NCBI GenBank assembly: GCA_963757265.1
Contig: CAVWRA010000012.1
Coordinates: 744,001-808,000 of the forward strand
DNA: 64,000 nucleotides
Direction of reading: 5' to 3'
DNA from: CAIVVT01 sp963757265
GTDB taxonomy: Bacteria; Acidobacteriota; Terriglobia; Bryobacterales; Bryobacteraceae
Part shown: piece by piece, positions 10,101-17,667 of the stretch
Layout: the number at the start of each line of letters is the position of its first letter
Position numbering within the stretch: the first letter of the stretch is position 1
Position numbers and translations under genes: made by a program
The notes under the pieces: model-generated
Told to the model about the DNA's origin: nothing
Databases searched by the model: none
What the model saw: the letters and a program-made list of their open reading frames with translations, nothing else

Positions 10101-10589
10101 GGCGGCAACATCGACTCGTGGCTGCTGGGCAAGCTGCTCAGAAAGGCGTGGTTTTACTGGCAGCCGCGGGTCGGGGAGCCGACCTGGAATATGCAGTACG
10201 CTTTCCGCGGGCACATGGTGGTGCTGGTGGACGAGGCCACGGCCAGCGATGGCGAGGCCTTCGCGGAAGGGTTCCGGCGGCTGGGCCTGGGCAAGGTGAT
10301 CGGCACGCGGAGCTGGGGCGGCGAGATCTGGCTGAGCGCGTCCAACGTGCTCGTGGACCGGGGCATCGCCACGGCGGCGGAAACGGGCGTCTACGAACCG
10401 GAGCGGAAGTGGCTGATCGAGGGTCACGGCGTGGAGCCGGACATTGTCGTGGACAACCTGCCGCACGAGACGTTCGGTGGACGCGACGCGCAACTGGAGG
10501 CCGCGTTGAAGCACCTGGAGGAGCTGATCCAGAAGGATCCACGGCCGGTGCCCGCGGCGCCGCCGTATCCCGTCAAAGCGGTCCAGTAG
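7116..10589 (+). CDS. Tricorn-type S41 peptidase
   Basis: A 1157-residue secreted protease with an N-terminal signal peptide (MPFLTLVASLGALCALAGA). Residues 25-520 are beta-propeller repeats with TolB/PD40-type motifs (AAISPDGRTIAFVAEYEG, YSADGKSILVMSTASG, WSPDSKWLAYVE). A charged linker with a duplicated 39-residue unit lies at about 545-622. The tricorn core, PDZ domain and S41 domain follow. Likely catalytic residues are H818 in SALHIFVFGGD and the nucleophile S1044 in ATASDGEAF, with the region GTRSWGGEIW after it. This order matches bacterial homologues of archaeal tricorn, which degrade peptides; a periplasmic site is inferred from the signal peptide. It stands alone after the repeat element. 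Confidence 0.93.
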   Translation: MPFLTLVASLGALCALAGAESRPGYYRYPALSGGTIVFTAEGDLWSVSVAGGSARRLTTSPGQERAAAISPDGRTIAFVAEYEGPDEVYTMSIEGGLPTRWTWDGSAAIVAGWTPDGRLLYRTRRYSTLPSTQLVALDLKGGREVIELAQAAEAAFLADGKTIVFTRLPFQGSWTKRYKGGEVQSLWRWTPGAEAVPLTRDYPGTSKNPMFWKGRVYFLSDRDGVMNVWSMTPDGKDLRQHTRHKDFDAQTASLADGRIAYQCGADIWLLDLKSGKDAVVPITLVSDFDQLRERWVKKPAQYLSSGHLAPDGSGMVFTVRGEVFVAPAKPGRLVRVARQPGVRFRDARYSADGKSILVMSTASGETEFWRYPANGVGRGEQLTNDAKVLRWDGVSSPDGQWLAHTNKDQQLWLLNLKTQENKKIAETRHDDFDDLKWSPDSKWLAYVETAANQFREIKVYNVETGAQTALTSDRFNSGSPAWSSDGQWLYFLSDRNLKTTVHGPWGTRQPDPHFDRTIKIYELALKKGLRSPFEPADELHPEAKPEEKPAETKPGETKPATETKPADAKDMPADKAADKDKDKPEEKPAETKPGETKPATETKPADAKDMPADKAADKDKDKPVEKGKEAIKVKVQIELDGIMARISEVPAPPGNYEDLSASAKRLCWMAEVETVPPQRALTCMDIDNKGEKPETVAADVRGYELSQDGKKLAVRKEQDFYIFDAGVKTAALGTPKALSDAKVDLSGWSFELDPKADFKQMFADAWRLERDYFYDRNMHGLDWKAVRAKYEPLAERVTERDELNDLLAQMVGELSALHIFVFGGDIRETPDPVSMGALGGLLVRDDKAGGAVVKHIYRHDPDLPNEASPLARPGVDVREGDVITMIDGADVLAAPDIGALLREKANRQMLVRVKQAQDGKTRDVLVKPMTAGEETSLRYGEWELERRHRVEQAGGGKIGYLHLRAMGSGDMERWERDYYPVFNRQGLIIDVRHNNGGNIDSWLLGKLLRKAWFYWQPRVGEPTWNMQYAFRGHMVVLVDEATASDGEAFAEGFRRLGLGKVIGTRSWGGEIWLSASNVLVDRGIATAAETGVYEPERKWLIEGHGVEPDIVVDNLPHETFGGRDAQLEAALKHLEELIQKDPRPVPAAPPYPVKAVQ
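8748..8981 (+). repeat. Perfect 117-bp tandem duplication inside the tricorn gene
   Basis: Two identical 117-bp units, 8748-8864 and 8865-8981, encode the same 39-residue segment rich in Lys, Glu, Ala, Pro, Thr and Asp (for example EEKPAETKPGETKPATE). The period is a multiple of three, so the frame is kept. Perfect identity indicates a recent duplication, or a collapse or expansion during assembly. It lies in the flexible linker between the propeller part and the protease core. Confidence 0.95.
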
Positions 10590-10656
10590 GACGGCGGCGG
10601 CACTCGTGACAGCCGGGGGGAAGGCCAGGCGGCCGCAGCTCCATCCGGCTGATGGG

Positions 10657-11187
10657 TCAGTGCTGCAAGAACAGGGAGCTTGCGGCGATCAGGATGCCGC
10701 CGGCGCCGGAAGTGACGGCCACGTATAGGAACAACGAGCGCCGGGTGAGGATCGCCAGCGAACACAGAACAACGGCCAGTTCGAGGAACACCTCGCCGAA
10801 ATGGAGGCGCAGGGCGCGACGGCCGTTGACGGCGCTTTCGGCCTCGAACTCCCGGGCCTGCGTCATGATCTCCTCGCCTTCCTTCTGGTAACGCTCCTGG
10901 TTGCCTTTGAATTTTTCGGCTGCCGTGGCGGCTGCGGCGCCGGGCATGAGGCTCACGATCTCCTTGGCCACTTCGGACTGGTAGCGGCGCAGGGACTTGG
11001 CCTGGTAAAAGGCCCACTGGTCGGAAGCCTTCTGCTGGGCCAGCAGCTCCTCGGTGGTGGCGATGTGGCCGGCGACAGCCACGACGGCCAGAAAAGCGGC
11101 AATGAGGGCGATGAGTGCGCCGGCGGTGCGGGTAAACGAGTCGTGGGCGTGCTCGGCGTGTTCCTGCATTTCTTCATTAATAGACAC
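10657..11187 (-). CDS. DUF4337-family membrane protein
   Basis: A 176-residue protein of unknown function. It has a hydrophilic start (MSINEEMQEHAEHAHD), one transmembrane helix near residues 22-42 (GALIALIAAFLAVVAVAGHI), a long helical region predicted to be coiled (QKASDQWAFYQAKSLRRYQSEVA), and two C-terminal membrane helices (EVFLELAVVLCSLAIL and LFLYVAVTSGAGGILIAASSLF). The layout and the TTEELLAQQKASDQWAFYQAK segment match DUF4337 proteins. It is convergent with the tricorn gene and separated from it by 67 bp. Confidence 0.8.
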   Translation of the reverse strand: MSINEEMQEHAEHAHDSFTRTAGALIALIAAFLAVVAVAGHIATTEELLAQQKASDQWAFYQAKSLRRYQSEVAKEIVSLMPGAAAATAAEKFKGNQERYQKEGEEIMTQAREFEAESAVNGRRALRLHFGEVFLELAVVLCSLAILTRRSLFLYVAVTSGAGGILIAASSLFLQH

Positions 11188-11806
11188 GGGTGCGGTCTCC
11201 TTGGCGGTGCAATTCGATCATTCCAGCCCTCGCCCGCCGAACCAGATCTCGGGCCAGGTATCAGACATGTTAGCGCAGGCCGGCGGGCGGCGCGCACAGT
11301 GGCTCAGGAATATCCCGCCAGGCCTAGTGACCGGCGGAGACGGATGATTGAGCGGCGAGGGGGCCACAAATGCCCTGGGGAGTACCAGTACCAAAGTTCT
11401 TGAAGGCCGTCTTGCCGCTGCGGAGAGGATGCCCTCCAAATCACGATTCGCGCCTCGATTCAATACCACAATATCCAGATATCCAAAAGCATCCCATACG
11501 ACGGTGCTGGGTGCCTCCTTCTATTTGATATAAGTCATTTATTTACAATAACGTAATTTGCGAGTAACAGGTCCGAAAACGGCTTGCTAAGCCAGCGGGG
11601 CAAGTTTCCGAAGAGGTGAGGGAAGGAAGTTCGATTGGTCTTTTTTGCCCTATCTAAAGATAGTACAAACAGTACTATGCTTCATCTGGTGTTTTTTGGC
11701 ATACTACCTCTGTCCCCAAAAGCGGGGGTGAGTGGTGTCGCCGGTTTCGGGCAGAGGAGCCTGGAGCACCTCTCAATACAATTTGGGAAGAGGAGGGAAA
11801 GCAACG
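11188..11806. other. Intergenic region upstream of the PEP-CTERM gene
   Basis: About 620 bp without a convincing gene. From about 11460 to 11720 it is clearly more AT-rich than its surroundings, which suits a promoter and leader for the PEP-CTERM gene. A stretch at about 11568-11625 can fold: CTTGC pairs with GCAAG around TAAGCCAGCGGG, and the order GAAA, GG, GC, AAGCC and CGGG loosely recalls the 5' half of a c-di-GMP-I riboswitch, but the 3' half does not match. Small hairpins follow (TATCT-AA-AGATA, AGTAC-AAACA-GTACT, CCCC-AAAAGC-GGGG) between 11655 and 11730. Confidence 0.4.
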
Positions 11807-12508
11807 ATGAAGTCTCTAGCGGCGGTCGCTTCAAAAATAGTGTTGGTTTTAGGGGTCCTGGCCATTGGGACCAGTGCCGTGTGGGCCGGATCCATCACGC
11901 AGTGCTCGGCCACGCCCACGGTGGGGGCCTTGGAGAACCCCGTTAGCAACCCCGGCCTGGCTTGTATCGATGGAACCGACAAGATTTACACGTTCACCGG
12001 TAACGGGACTGGCACGGCAATTCCCGGGACTTGGCTGCTCAACGTCGTTGACGTGCCGGGGAGTCCGTCAAGTCACACTATCACGCTGTCAGCGCCTGCC
12101 GGGACTTTCATAGGGCCGGGGACGTACACTTTCGACTACAGCATCACGGTGAATCCGGGCGATCCCAGTTTGGATACGAGCTGGATCGATTCCGCCCAGG
12201 TTTCGTTTAACGGCGGCGATTCGAGTGGCTCGCCGGACAACACGGATACCAAGTATTTGTACGACTCCCAAGGCCAGCCGATTGGCATTGTAGAGTCTGT
12301 CAATGGCACGACGGAGAGCATCAGTCTTCCGGACGAGAAAACAGTCTACGTCGACGAGACGATCGTTATCGACTCGACCGGATATCTGTATAGCTTTTCA
12401 GACTCGTTCCAGGAGATCAGTACGCCGGAACCGGCTTCGATGGCTCTGATTGGCGCCGGCCTGCTGGGCTTAGGCGCGCTGCTGCGCCGCAGGAAGCTCG
12501 CGAAATAA
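11807..12508 (+). CDS. PEP-CTERM sorting-domain protein
   Basis: A 233-residue exported protein. The ATG at 11807 is chosen because AGGAGG lies at 11791-11796; a longer in-frame start at 11732 lacks this. Residues 1-27 form a signal peptide (KIVLVLGVLAIGTSAVWA). The mature part is Ser/Thr/Gly/Asp-rich with beta-strand character and no known enzyme motif. The C-terminus is a classic PEP-CTERM tripartite signal: TPEPASMALIGAG, a hydrophobic helix, then RRRKLAK. Such proteins are recognised and cleaved by an exosortase and commonly go to the surface or exopolysaccharide. No exosortase is in this window. A strong terminator hairpin follows. Confidence 0.9.
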   Translation: MKSLAAVASKIVLVLGVLAIGTSAVWAGSITQCSATPTVGALENPVSNPGLACIDGTDKIYTFTGNGTGTAIPGTWLLNVVDVPGSPSSHTITLSAPAGTFIGPGTYTFDYSITVNPGDPSLDTSWIDSAQVSFNGGDSSGSPDNTDTKYLYDSQGQPIGIVESVNGTTESISLPDEKTVYVDETIVIDSTGYLYSFSDSFQEISTPEPASMALIGAGLLGLGALLRRRKLAK

Positions 12509-12537
12509 CGGCATAGCCCCTCTTCTTCAAACACAAG

Positions 12538-12571
12538 CCCGGCGCGAGGTTCGGACCTCACGCCGGGTTTT
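12538..12571 (+). terminator. Rho-independent terminator after the PEP-CTERM gene
   Basis: A stem of CCCGGCG plus GAGGT pairs with ACCTC plus CGCCGGG around a short TCGG-type loop, with a single-base internal bulge, followed by TTTTCATTTT. It lies 30 bp after the stop codon at 12508. Confidence 0.85.
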
Positions 12572-12681
12572 CATTTTCGGCGGGCCGATCATCCCGGTCC
12601 GCTAGGGGACGCAAAGAGGCGCGACGCCTTTCCCAGGCCTGCCATATTGACCCGCGGCTGCAACTGCGCGATGGTGGGTTC

Positions 12682-13986
12682 ATGAACCGTCGGAGATTCT
12701 TCCAAGGCTTTTCCGCATCGGCGGCCGGAGCGCTGGCCGCGGCCGCGTTTCAGACCGACGCGCTGGCGCGGGCGCAGAGCGCGGCGTCGGAGGTCTCGGG
12801 ACGCGCGGCGGACACGGTGGCGCGCGACGAAGATTTCTGGATGAACATCCGCCACGCCTTCACGGTGGACCGCAACATGGTCAATCTCAACAACGGCGGC
12901 GTGTCGCCCGCGCCGAAGATTGTCATGGATACCGAGGTGCGCTACCTGGAGGTCGAGAACCTGAGCCCGTCGTATTACATGTGGAGCGTGCTGGACCCGG
13001 GCATTGAGACCGTGCGGCGGCGGCTGGCGCGGACGTTCGGCTGCGACCCCGAGGAGATCGCCATCACGCGCAACGCCAGCGAGGGGCTGGAGATTGTGCA
13101 GCTCGGCATGGAGCTCAAACGCGGCGACGAAGTTCTGACCACCAACCAGGACTACCCGCGCATGATCACCACCTGGCAGCAGAGGGAGCGGCGGGACGGG
13201 ATTGTGCTGAAGCAACTCAAATTCCCAGTACCGCCGCCGAGCATGGAATCCCTGGTGAGGAAGTTCGAAGAGGCGATCACGCCGCGCACGAAGGTGATCC
13301 ACATCTGCCACATGACCAACCGCACGGGGCAGATCTTCCCGGTGCGCAGGATCTGCGAACTGGGGCGCGCTCAGGGCATTGAAGTGATCGTGGACGGCGC
13401 GCACGCCTTCGCGCAGTTCCCGTTCCAACAGGCCGATCTGGAGTGCGACTACTACGGCACATCGCTGCACAAATGGGTGCTGGCGCCGATCGGAACCGGC
13501 ATGCTGTACGTGAAGCGGTCGAAGATCGAAAAGATCTGGCCGCTGATGGCCGCGCCGCCGGAGATGAACGCCAACATCCGCAAATTCGAGGAGATCGGCA
13601 CGCACCCGGCGTCGCAGCGCAACGCCATTACCGAGGCGCTGAACTTCCACGAGAGCATCGGGGCCGAACGAAAGGCCGAGCGCTTCCGGTACCTTCGCAA
13701 GCGCTGGTCGAACCAGTTGCGGGATTTGCCGGGCGTGAAGATTTTGAACAGCGAGGACCCGGAACAGTCGTGCGCCATCGGGTTCGTGAGCGTGGACGGG
13801 TACGATGCGGGGAAGCTGCAGAACTACCTGTGGACGAAGCACCGCATCTGGACGGTGGCGATCGTGACCGAGGGCGAATATCAGGGGCTGCGGATTACGC
13901 CCAACGTGTACACGACGCTGGAAGAGATCGACACCTTCGCCGAGGTGATGACGAAGGTCATCAAGGCGGGGTCGATTCCGGCGTGA
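12682..13986 (+). CDS. Tat-exported class V aminotransferase-fold PLP enzyme
   Basis: A 434-residue pyridoxal-phosphate enzyme of the class V fold (isopenicillin-N epimerase/cysteine-desulfurase-like). It starts with a twin-arginine signal (MNRRRFFQGFSASAAGALAA), so it should be exported folded with its cofactor. Visible PLP features are the aspartate in EVIVDGAHAFAQ (D238), HICHMTNRTGQIFP, and the Schiff-base lysine K264 in YGTSLHKWVLAPIG. The N-terminal substrate region has NLNNGGVSPAP. The reaction cannot be told from sequence; periplasmic relatives in Acidobacteriota are annotated only as aminotransferase class V. Confidence 0.88.
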   Translation: MNRRRFFQGFSASAAGALAAAAFQTDALARAQSAASEVSGRAADTVARDEDFWMNIRHAFTVDRNMVNLNNGGVSPAPKIVMDTEVRYLEVENLSPSYYMWSVLDPGIETVRRRLARTFGCDPEEIAITRNASEGLEIVQLGMELKRGDEVLTTNQDYPRMITTWQQRERRDGIVLKQLKFPVPPPSMESLVRKFEEAITPRTKVIHICHMTNRTGQIFPVRRICELGRAQGIEVIVDGAHAFAQFPFQQADLECDYYGTSLHKWVLAPIGTGMLYVKRSKIEKIWPLMAAPPEMNANIRKFEEIGTHPASQRNAITEALNFHESIGAERKAERFRYLRKRWSNQLRDLPGVKILNSEDPEQSCAIGFVSVDGYDAGKLQNYLWTKHRIWTVAIVTEGEYQGLRITPNVYTTLEEIDTFAEVMTKVIKAGSIPA

Positions 13987-13993
13987 GGCCGGG

Positions 13994-14812
13994 TTATTTC
14001 TGAGGCGGAGCGGGCAAAGCGACCGTGGGCAGAGTGACGTTGCCGGTGGCGGCCCACTCGGCGCCGCGCGTGAACGTCGCGATGAAGGCGGGCGTCTGGA
14101 CGGCGGGGCCGTCGTGGCCGAGGACGTTGACAAAGACGCGGCCTTTGCCGTAGTCAACGGTCCACAACACCGGCTCGGCCTTGCCCGGGCCATACACGGG
14201 CTGTTGCGGATTCTTATACAAGGAGTGGTCGTCCCAGGCGGTAGCCAGGATGTGGCAGCAGCCCTCGGGCTGCCACTTCAGGTTGGCGTAAAGCTCATCT
14301 TTCGTCTGCATGAACGTTGCCGGAATGCCGCGCGTGATGGGATGGCTGGAGTCGACAACCTGAACGACGAAGTCGTGCGGCGCGGAGTGCTGGCCGTTGC
14401 CGGGGCGCCAGTTGGCGCCGGAGAGCTTTTCAAATTCGGTCCAGCCGTCGAACGCCGCGGCGGAGAAGTGATACACGACCAGGCCCTTGCCGGAGCGCAC
14501 GAAATCGAGCAGCGCGTTTTCGGCGCGGTCGCCCCAGCGCAGGCCGGTCTTGCGCCAGTCGGCGTAGTTGAGGATCACGACGTCGTAGGGCGCGAGCGTT
14601 TCCGGGCCGGCGCCGCGGAACTCCTCGTCGATGCGGACTTCGAAGCGGCCGGTGTCCTCGAGGTCCTTGCGCAACAGCGGGCACACGGTGCGCCAGTCGT
14701 GACCGTTCTGGCCGGTGATGATGAGCGCCTGAATTCTGGGCGGCACGGGCGCGGTGGGCGTCTGTCCAAGGAGCAGGGCAGAGAACGCGAGCAGGGTGGC
14801 AAGGAATCGCAT
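13994..14812 (-). CDS. ThuA domain-containing protein
   Basis: A 272-residue secreted protein with a signal peptide (MRFLATLLAFSALLLG) followed by a ThuA fold, a glutamine-amidotransferase-like domain found in carbohydrate-utilisation clusters. Typical segments are IQALIITGQNGHDWRTVCPLL, YDVVILNYADWRKTGL, LLDFVRSGKGLVVYHFSAAAF, HPITRGIPATFMQTKDELYANL and GKGRVFVNVLGHD. Its biochemical role is unproven; keto-sugar metabolism has been suggested for some members. It is the last gene of the minus-strand series that begins with msrA. Confidence 0.87.
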   Translation of the reverse strand: MRFLATLLAFSALLLGQTPTAPVPPRIQALIITGQNGHDWRTVCPLLRKDLEDTGRFEVRIDEEFRGAGPETLAPYDVVILNYADWRKTGLRWGDRAENALLDFVRSGKGLVVYHFSAAAFDGWTEFEKLSGANWRPGNGQHSAPHDFVVQVVDSSHPITRGIPATFMQTKDELYANLKWQPEGCCHILATAWDDHSLYKNPQQPVYGPGKAEPVLWTVDYGKGRVFVNVLGHDGPAVQTPAFIATFTRGAEWAATGNVTLPTVALPAPPQK

Positions 14813-14913
14813 GCCAATATCCTATGCCAGCGCGTGCGTGCAGCGCTGCGGGCAACGGGACAGCGTGGGCATACACTGCCGACGCGGCGGAACGGAAGAA
14901 CCGGGGTGCGCCC

Positions 14914-15462
14914 TCAGCCGCGGGGCATGAAGACAAGCGCGGCCGAGTTCATGCAGTAGCGCTTGCCGGTGGGCCTGGGGCCGTCGTCGAAGACGTGGCC
15001 GAGATGGCCGTCGCAGCGCGCGCAAGAGACCTCGTCGCGCTCCATGCCCAGGCTGAGGTCAGTGCCGATGGAGACGTTCTCCTTCGCGATCGGCGCCCAG
15101 AAGCTGGGCCAGCCGGTGCCGGATTCGAACTTGGTCTTCGAATCGTACAGCATGGTGCCGCAACAGACGCAGCTATAGAGCCCGTCGCGGTGATTGTTGT
15201 ACAGGCTGTTCATGAAGGCGCGCTCGGTACCCTTGTGGCGCGTGACCTGGTAGGCCTCGGGCGGGAGCAGCTTGCGCCATTCGGCGTCGGGTTTGACGAT
15301 CCTGTCGACTTCGACGATGCCGGTGAAATGGCCGGCCTTATCGAATTGGGCGATTTTGACGGTCTTTTTTGAATTCGCGGCGGCCTGCATAACGAGGAGC
15401 CCTCCTGCTCCGAACAGTCCCAGCACGCTACGCCGGGTTGGGATTGCATTTGAGTTGTTCAT
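14914..15462 (-). CDS. msrB: Peptide-methionine (R)-S-oxide reductase, exported
   Basis: A 182-residue MsrB that reduces the R-diastereomer of methionine sulfoxide in proteins. The start MNNSNAIPTRRSVLGLFGAGGLLVM carries a twin-arginine-like signal, so it should act outside the cytoplasm. Zinc-site cysteines are C98/C101 (CVCCG) and C147/C150 (CARCDGHLGHVF). The catalytic cysteine is C170 in RYCMNSAALVF, and the fold motif FESGTGWPSFW is intact. It lies 10 bp after the sugar dehydrogenase gene, in one apparent operon with msrA. Confidence 0.94.
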   Translation of the reverse strand: MNNSNAIPTRRSVLGLFGAGGLLVMQAAANSKKTVKIAQFDKAGHFTGIVEVDRIVKPDAEWRKLLPPEAYQVTRHKGTERAFMNSLYNNHRDGLYSCVCCGTMLYDSKTKFESGTGWPSFWAPIAKENVSIGTDLSLGMERDEVSCARCDGHLGHVFDDGPRPTGKRYCMNSAALVFMPRG

Positions 15463-15472
15463 ATCGCGATCC

Positions 15473-16786
15473 TCACTTTCCGCCGCCGGGCGGACCCTGA
15501 TAGCTGACGCGCCAGATTGAGTTCGACCCGTCGTCGGAGACCATCAGCGCGCCGTTCGGCGCCACGGCCACGCCGACAGGCCGCCCCCAGACGTTGCCAT
15601 CGGGGGTCACAAAACCGTTCAGAAAATCGAGGTACTCACCGGTCGCTTTACCGTCGCGCAGGGGCACGCGGATGACCTCATAACCGGTGCGAATGGAGCG
15701 GTTCCACGAGCCATGCTCGGCGGCGAAGATGTCGCCGGAATAATCGCTGGGGAACTGTTTTCCATCATAAAAAGTCATTTCGAGAGAGGCGTTGTGCGGC
15801 TGCAGGATCACATCGGGAGTGATCACCTTGTCCTTCAACTCGGGGTGCTTGCCGGCGTGGCGCGGATCCTGGTGCGGACCCATGTACCACCACGGCCAGC
15901 CGTAGAACCCGCCCTCCTGGACATGCGTGATGTAATCCGGCACCAGGTTGTCGCCCAGGGCGTCGCGCTCATTCACCGAGGCCCACAGCTCGCCGGTGCG
16001 CGGATGCACGGCCAGGCCCACCGCGTTGCGGATGCCGTAGGCGTAGACGCGCCGGGCGCTGCCGTCGGGATTGAATTCGAGGATGTCGGCGCGCTGGAAC
16101 TCGCGCTTGTTGAGGTCGGGGTCGTCAACGTTGCTGCCGGATCCGACCGAAACGAACATCTTATTCCCGTCCAGCGTGAAGGCCACGTCGCGCGTCCAGT
16201 GTCCGCCATGGGCGGGCAGTTCGGGCACGATCACTTCGGCCGGACCGCGCGCCTGCAGATCGCCGTTGCGGTAGGGGAAGCGCACCACCGAGTCGGTGTT
16301 GCCGATGTAGACCCATTGCGGGTCCGCGCCCAGCGGATAAAACGCCAGGCCGAAGGGTTGTTTCAAGCCGGTGGCGAAGGTGGCCACGGTCAGAGCCTTG
16401 CCGTCGGGCGTGAGACCGCGCATCACCTTGACGTCCTGGGCGCCGCTTTCGACGACGAACAGGTCGCCATTGGGTGCGCTGCGGATGAGGCGCGGATTGT
16501 TGAGTCCATCGGCATACAGTTCCACCTTGAAGCCCGGAGGCGCGATGGGCCAGGCGCCGGCGGGCCGGGCGACCACCTCGGGCCCGTTGGCGGCGGATTC
16601 GGTGGCGTACGGCGGGGGCAGGTCGGCCAGCGTGATGTGGTGCACCACGCCGGGGCGCTGCTCGCGATAGTCGGAGAAAACCACGTGGTCGCCGGAGGCC
16701 TGCGCCGCGGCGCCGGGCATGACGGCGCCACTCAGGGCACAGAAAACGAGCGCCGGAACCAGGTGCGGGGTCAACGATCGAGGCAT
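15473..16786 (-). CDS. PQQ-dependent sugar (sorbosone-type) dehydrogenase family protein
   Basis: A 437-residue secreted six-bladed beta-propeller of the glucose/sorbosone dehydrogenase (GSDH) family. It has a signal peptide (LVPALVFCALSGAVMPGAAA) and family segments FKVELYADGLNNPRLIRSAPNGDLFVVESG, GHWTRDVAFTLDGNKMFVSVG, VYAYGIRNAVGLAVHP and GGFYGWPWWYMG; each is listed for position, not as one run. Family members oxidise aldoses or sorbosone in the periplasm using PQQ. No PQQ synthesis gene and no fused haem domain is visible. The gene sits between msrA (31 bp upstream) and msrB (10 bp downstream), which suggests co-transcription. The substrate is unknown. Confidence 0.87.
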   Translation of the reverse strand: MPRSLTPHLVPALVFCALSGAVMPGAAAQASGDHVVFSDYREQRPGVVHHITLADLPPPYATESAANGPEVVARPAGAWPIAPPGFKVELYADGLNNPRLIRSAPNGDLFVVESGAQDVKVMRGLTPDGKALTVATFATGLKQPFGLAFYPLGADPQWVYIGNTDSVVRFPYRNGDLQARGPAEVIVPELPAHGGHWTRDVAFTLDGNKMFVSVGSGSNVDDPDLNKREFQRADILEFNPDGSARRVYAYGIRNAVGLAVHPRTGELWASVNERDALGDNLVPDYITHVQEGGFYGWPWWYMGPHQDPRHAGKHPELKDKVITPDVILQPHNASLEMTFYDGKQFPSDYSGDIFAAEHGSWNRSIRTGYEVIRVPLRDGKATGEYLDFLNGFVTPDGNVWGRPVGVAVAPNGALMVSDDGSNSIWRVSYQGPPGGGK

Positions 16787-16817
16787 AGCCGTTTGGATGC
16801 TTGAGGAGGCGCCGCGG

Positions 16818-17501
16818 TCACTTCTTCAACAGTTCCGGGTAGGCCTTTTTCAGCTTCTGGATCTTGGGGATCGAATTGGCCACGACGTACGGCTCCAGCG
16901 GATGGTTCTGGACGTAGTGCTGGTGATAATCCTCGGCCGGGTAGAAGACCTTCAGAGGCGAGATTTCGGTCACGATCGGCGCGTTGAACACGTTGGCGGC
17001 GGTGAGCTGCTGGACATACGCCCGGGAGATCTTTTCCTGCTCCGCGTCGGCGTACCAGATGGCCGAGCGGTACTGGTGGCCCCAGTCGGGCCCTTGCCGG
17101 TCCTTGGTGGTAGGGTCGTTGGCGACGCTCATGAAGACCTTGAGCAGCGTGCCGTAGGTGATCTTCGACGGATCGTAGACAATGCGGACCGACTCGGCGT
17201 GGTTGGTCCCGCCCGCGCCGACGGTGTGATAGTGGGCCTCCGCCGCCGTGCCGCCGGTGTAGCCCGAAGTCACGTTGACGACGCCCGCGAGCTGGTCGAA
17301 GACCGCCTCCGCGCACCAGAAACAACCGGCCGAAAGCACCGCGGTGCGCCGTCCCTTCGTGGCGCTCCTGACCTCATCGACGGCCGGGTTGGGAAAATGC
17401 GCGAGATCGACTGCGCCGGCGCCGGAACAAGCTCCGGCCGCTAAAAAGAAGAGGGCCGCGCCGGCCGGGAGCAGGCCGTGGTTGTAAGGTTTCTGGATCA
17501 T
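16818..17501 (-). CDS. msrA: Peptide-methionine (S)-S-oxide reductase, exported
   Basis: A 227-residue MsrA that reduces the S-diastereomer of methionine sulfoxide. The ATG at 17501 (MIQKPYNHGLLPAGAALFFL) is preferred because it gives a signal peptide; an upstream extension reads like noncoding sequence. AAGACSG near residue 25 is a weak lipobox-like sequence, so membrane attachment is possible. The catalytic cysteine is C60 in SAGCFWCAEAVF, and GYTGGTAAEAHYHTVGAGGTNHAE and DWGHQYRSAIWY are intact. It leads the operon msrA - sugar dehydrogenase - msrB (- thuA), so both sulfoxide diastereomers could be repaired in the envelope. Confidence 0.93.
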   Translation of the reverse strand: MIQKPYNHGLLPAGAALFFLAAGACSGAGAVDLAHFPNPAVDEVRSATKGRRTAVLSAGCFWCAEAVFDQLAGVVNVTSGYTGGTAAEAHYHTVGAGGTNHAESVRIVYDPSKITYGTLLKVFMSVANDPTTKDRQGPDWGHQYRSAIWYADAEQEKISRAYVQQLTAANVFNAPIVTEISPLKVFYPAEDYHQHYVQNHPLEPYVVANSIPKIQKLKKAYPELLKK

Positions 17502-17667
17502 GGTCGTTCTATATGAATAGATGCCGCGCGGGCCAGGATTTATGCCCGATTGAGGCAAAAACATCCGGGACGATCCGGAGAACGGTGCGCCAGCCGGCCA
17601 GCGAGACGCCCGGACGAGACTCAAAACCGATGCCGATTCGCAGGCCGGAGCGGCAGGGGCGGTGCGT

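Noticed and set aside
11690..11720. Sigma-54 promoter before the PEP-CTERM gene
   Set aside because: TGGCAT is present at 11697-11702, but the required GC of the -12 element is missing at the right distance.
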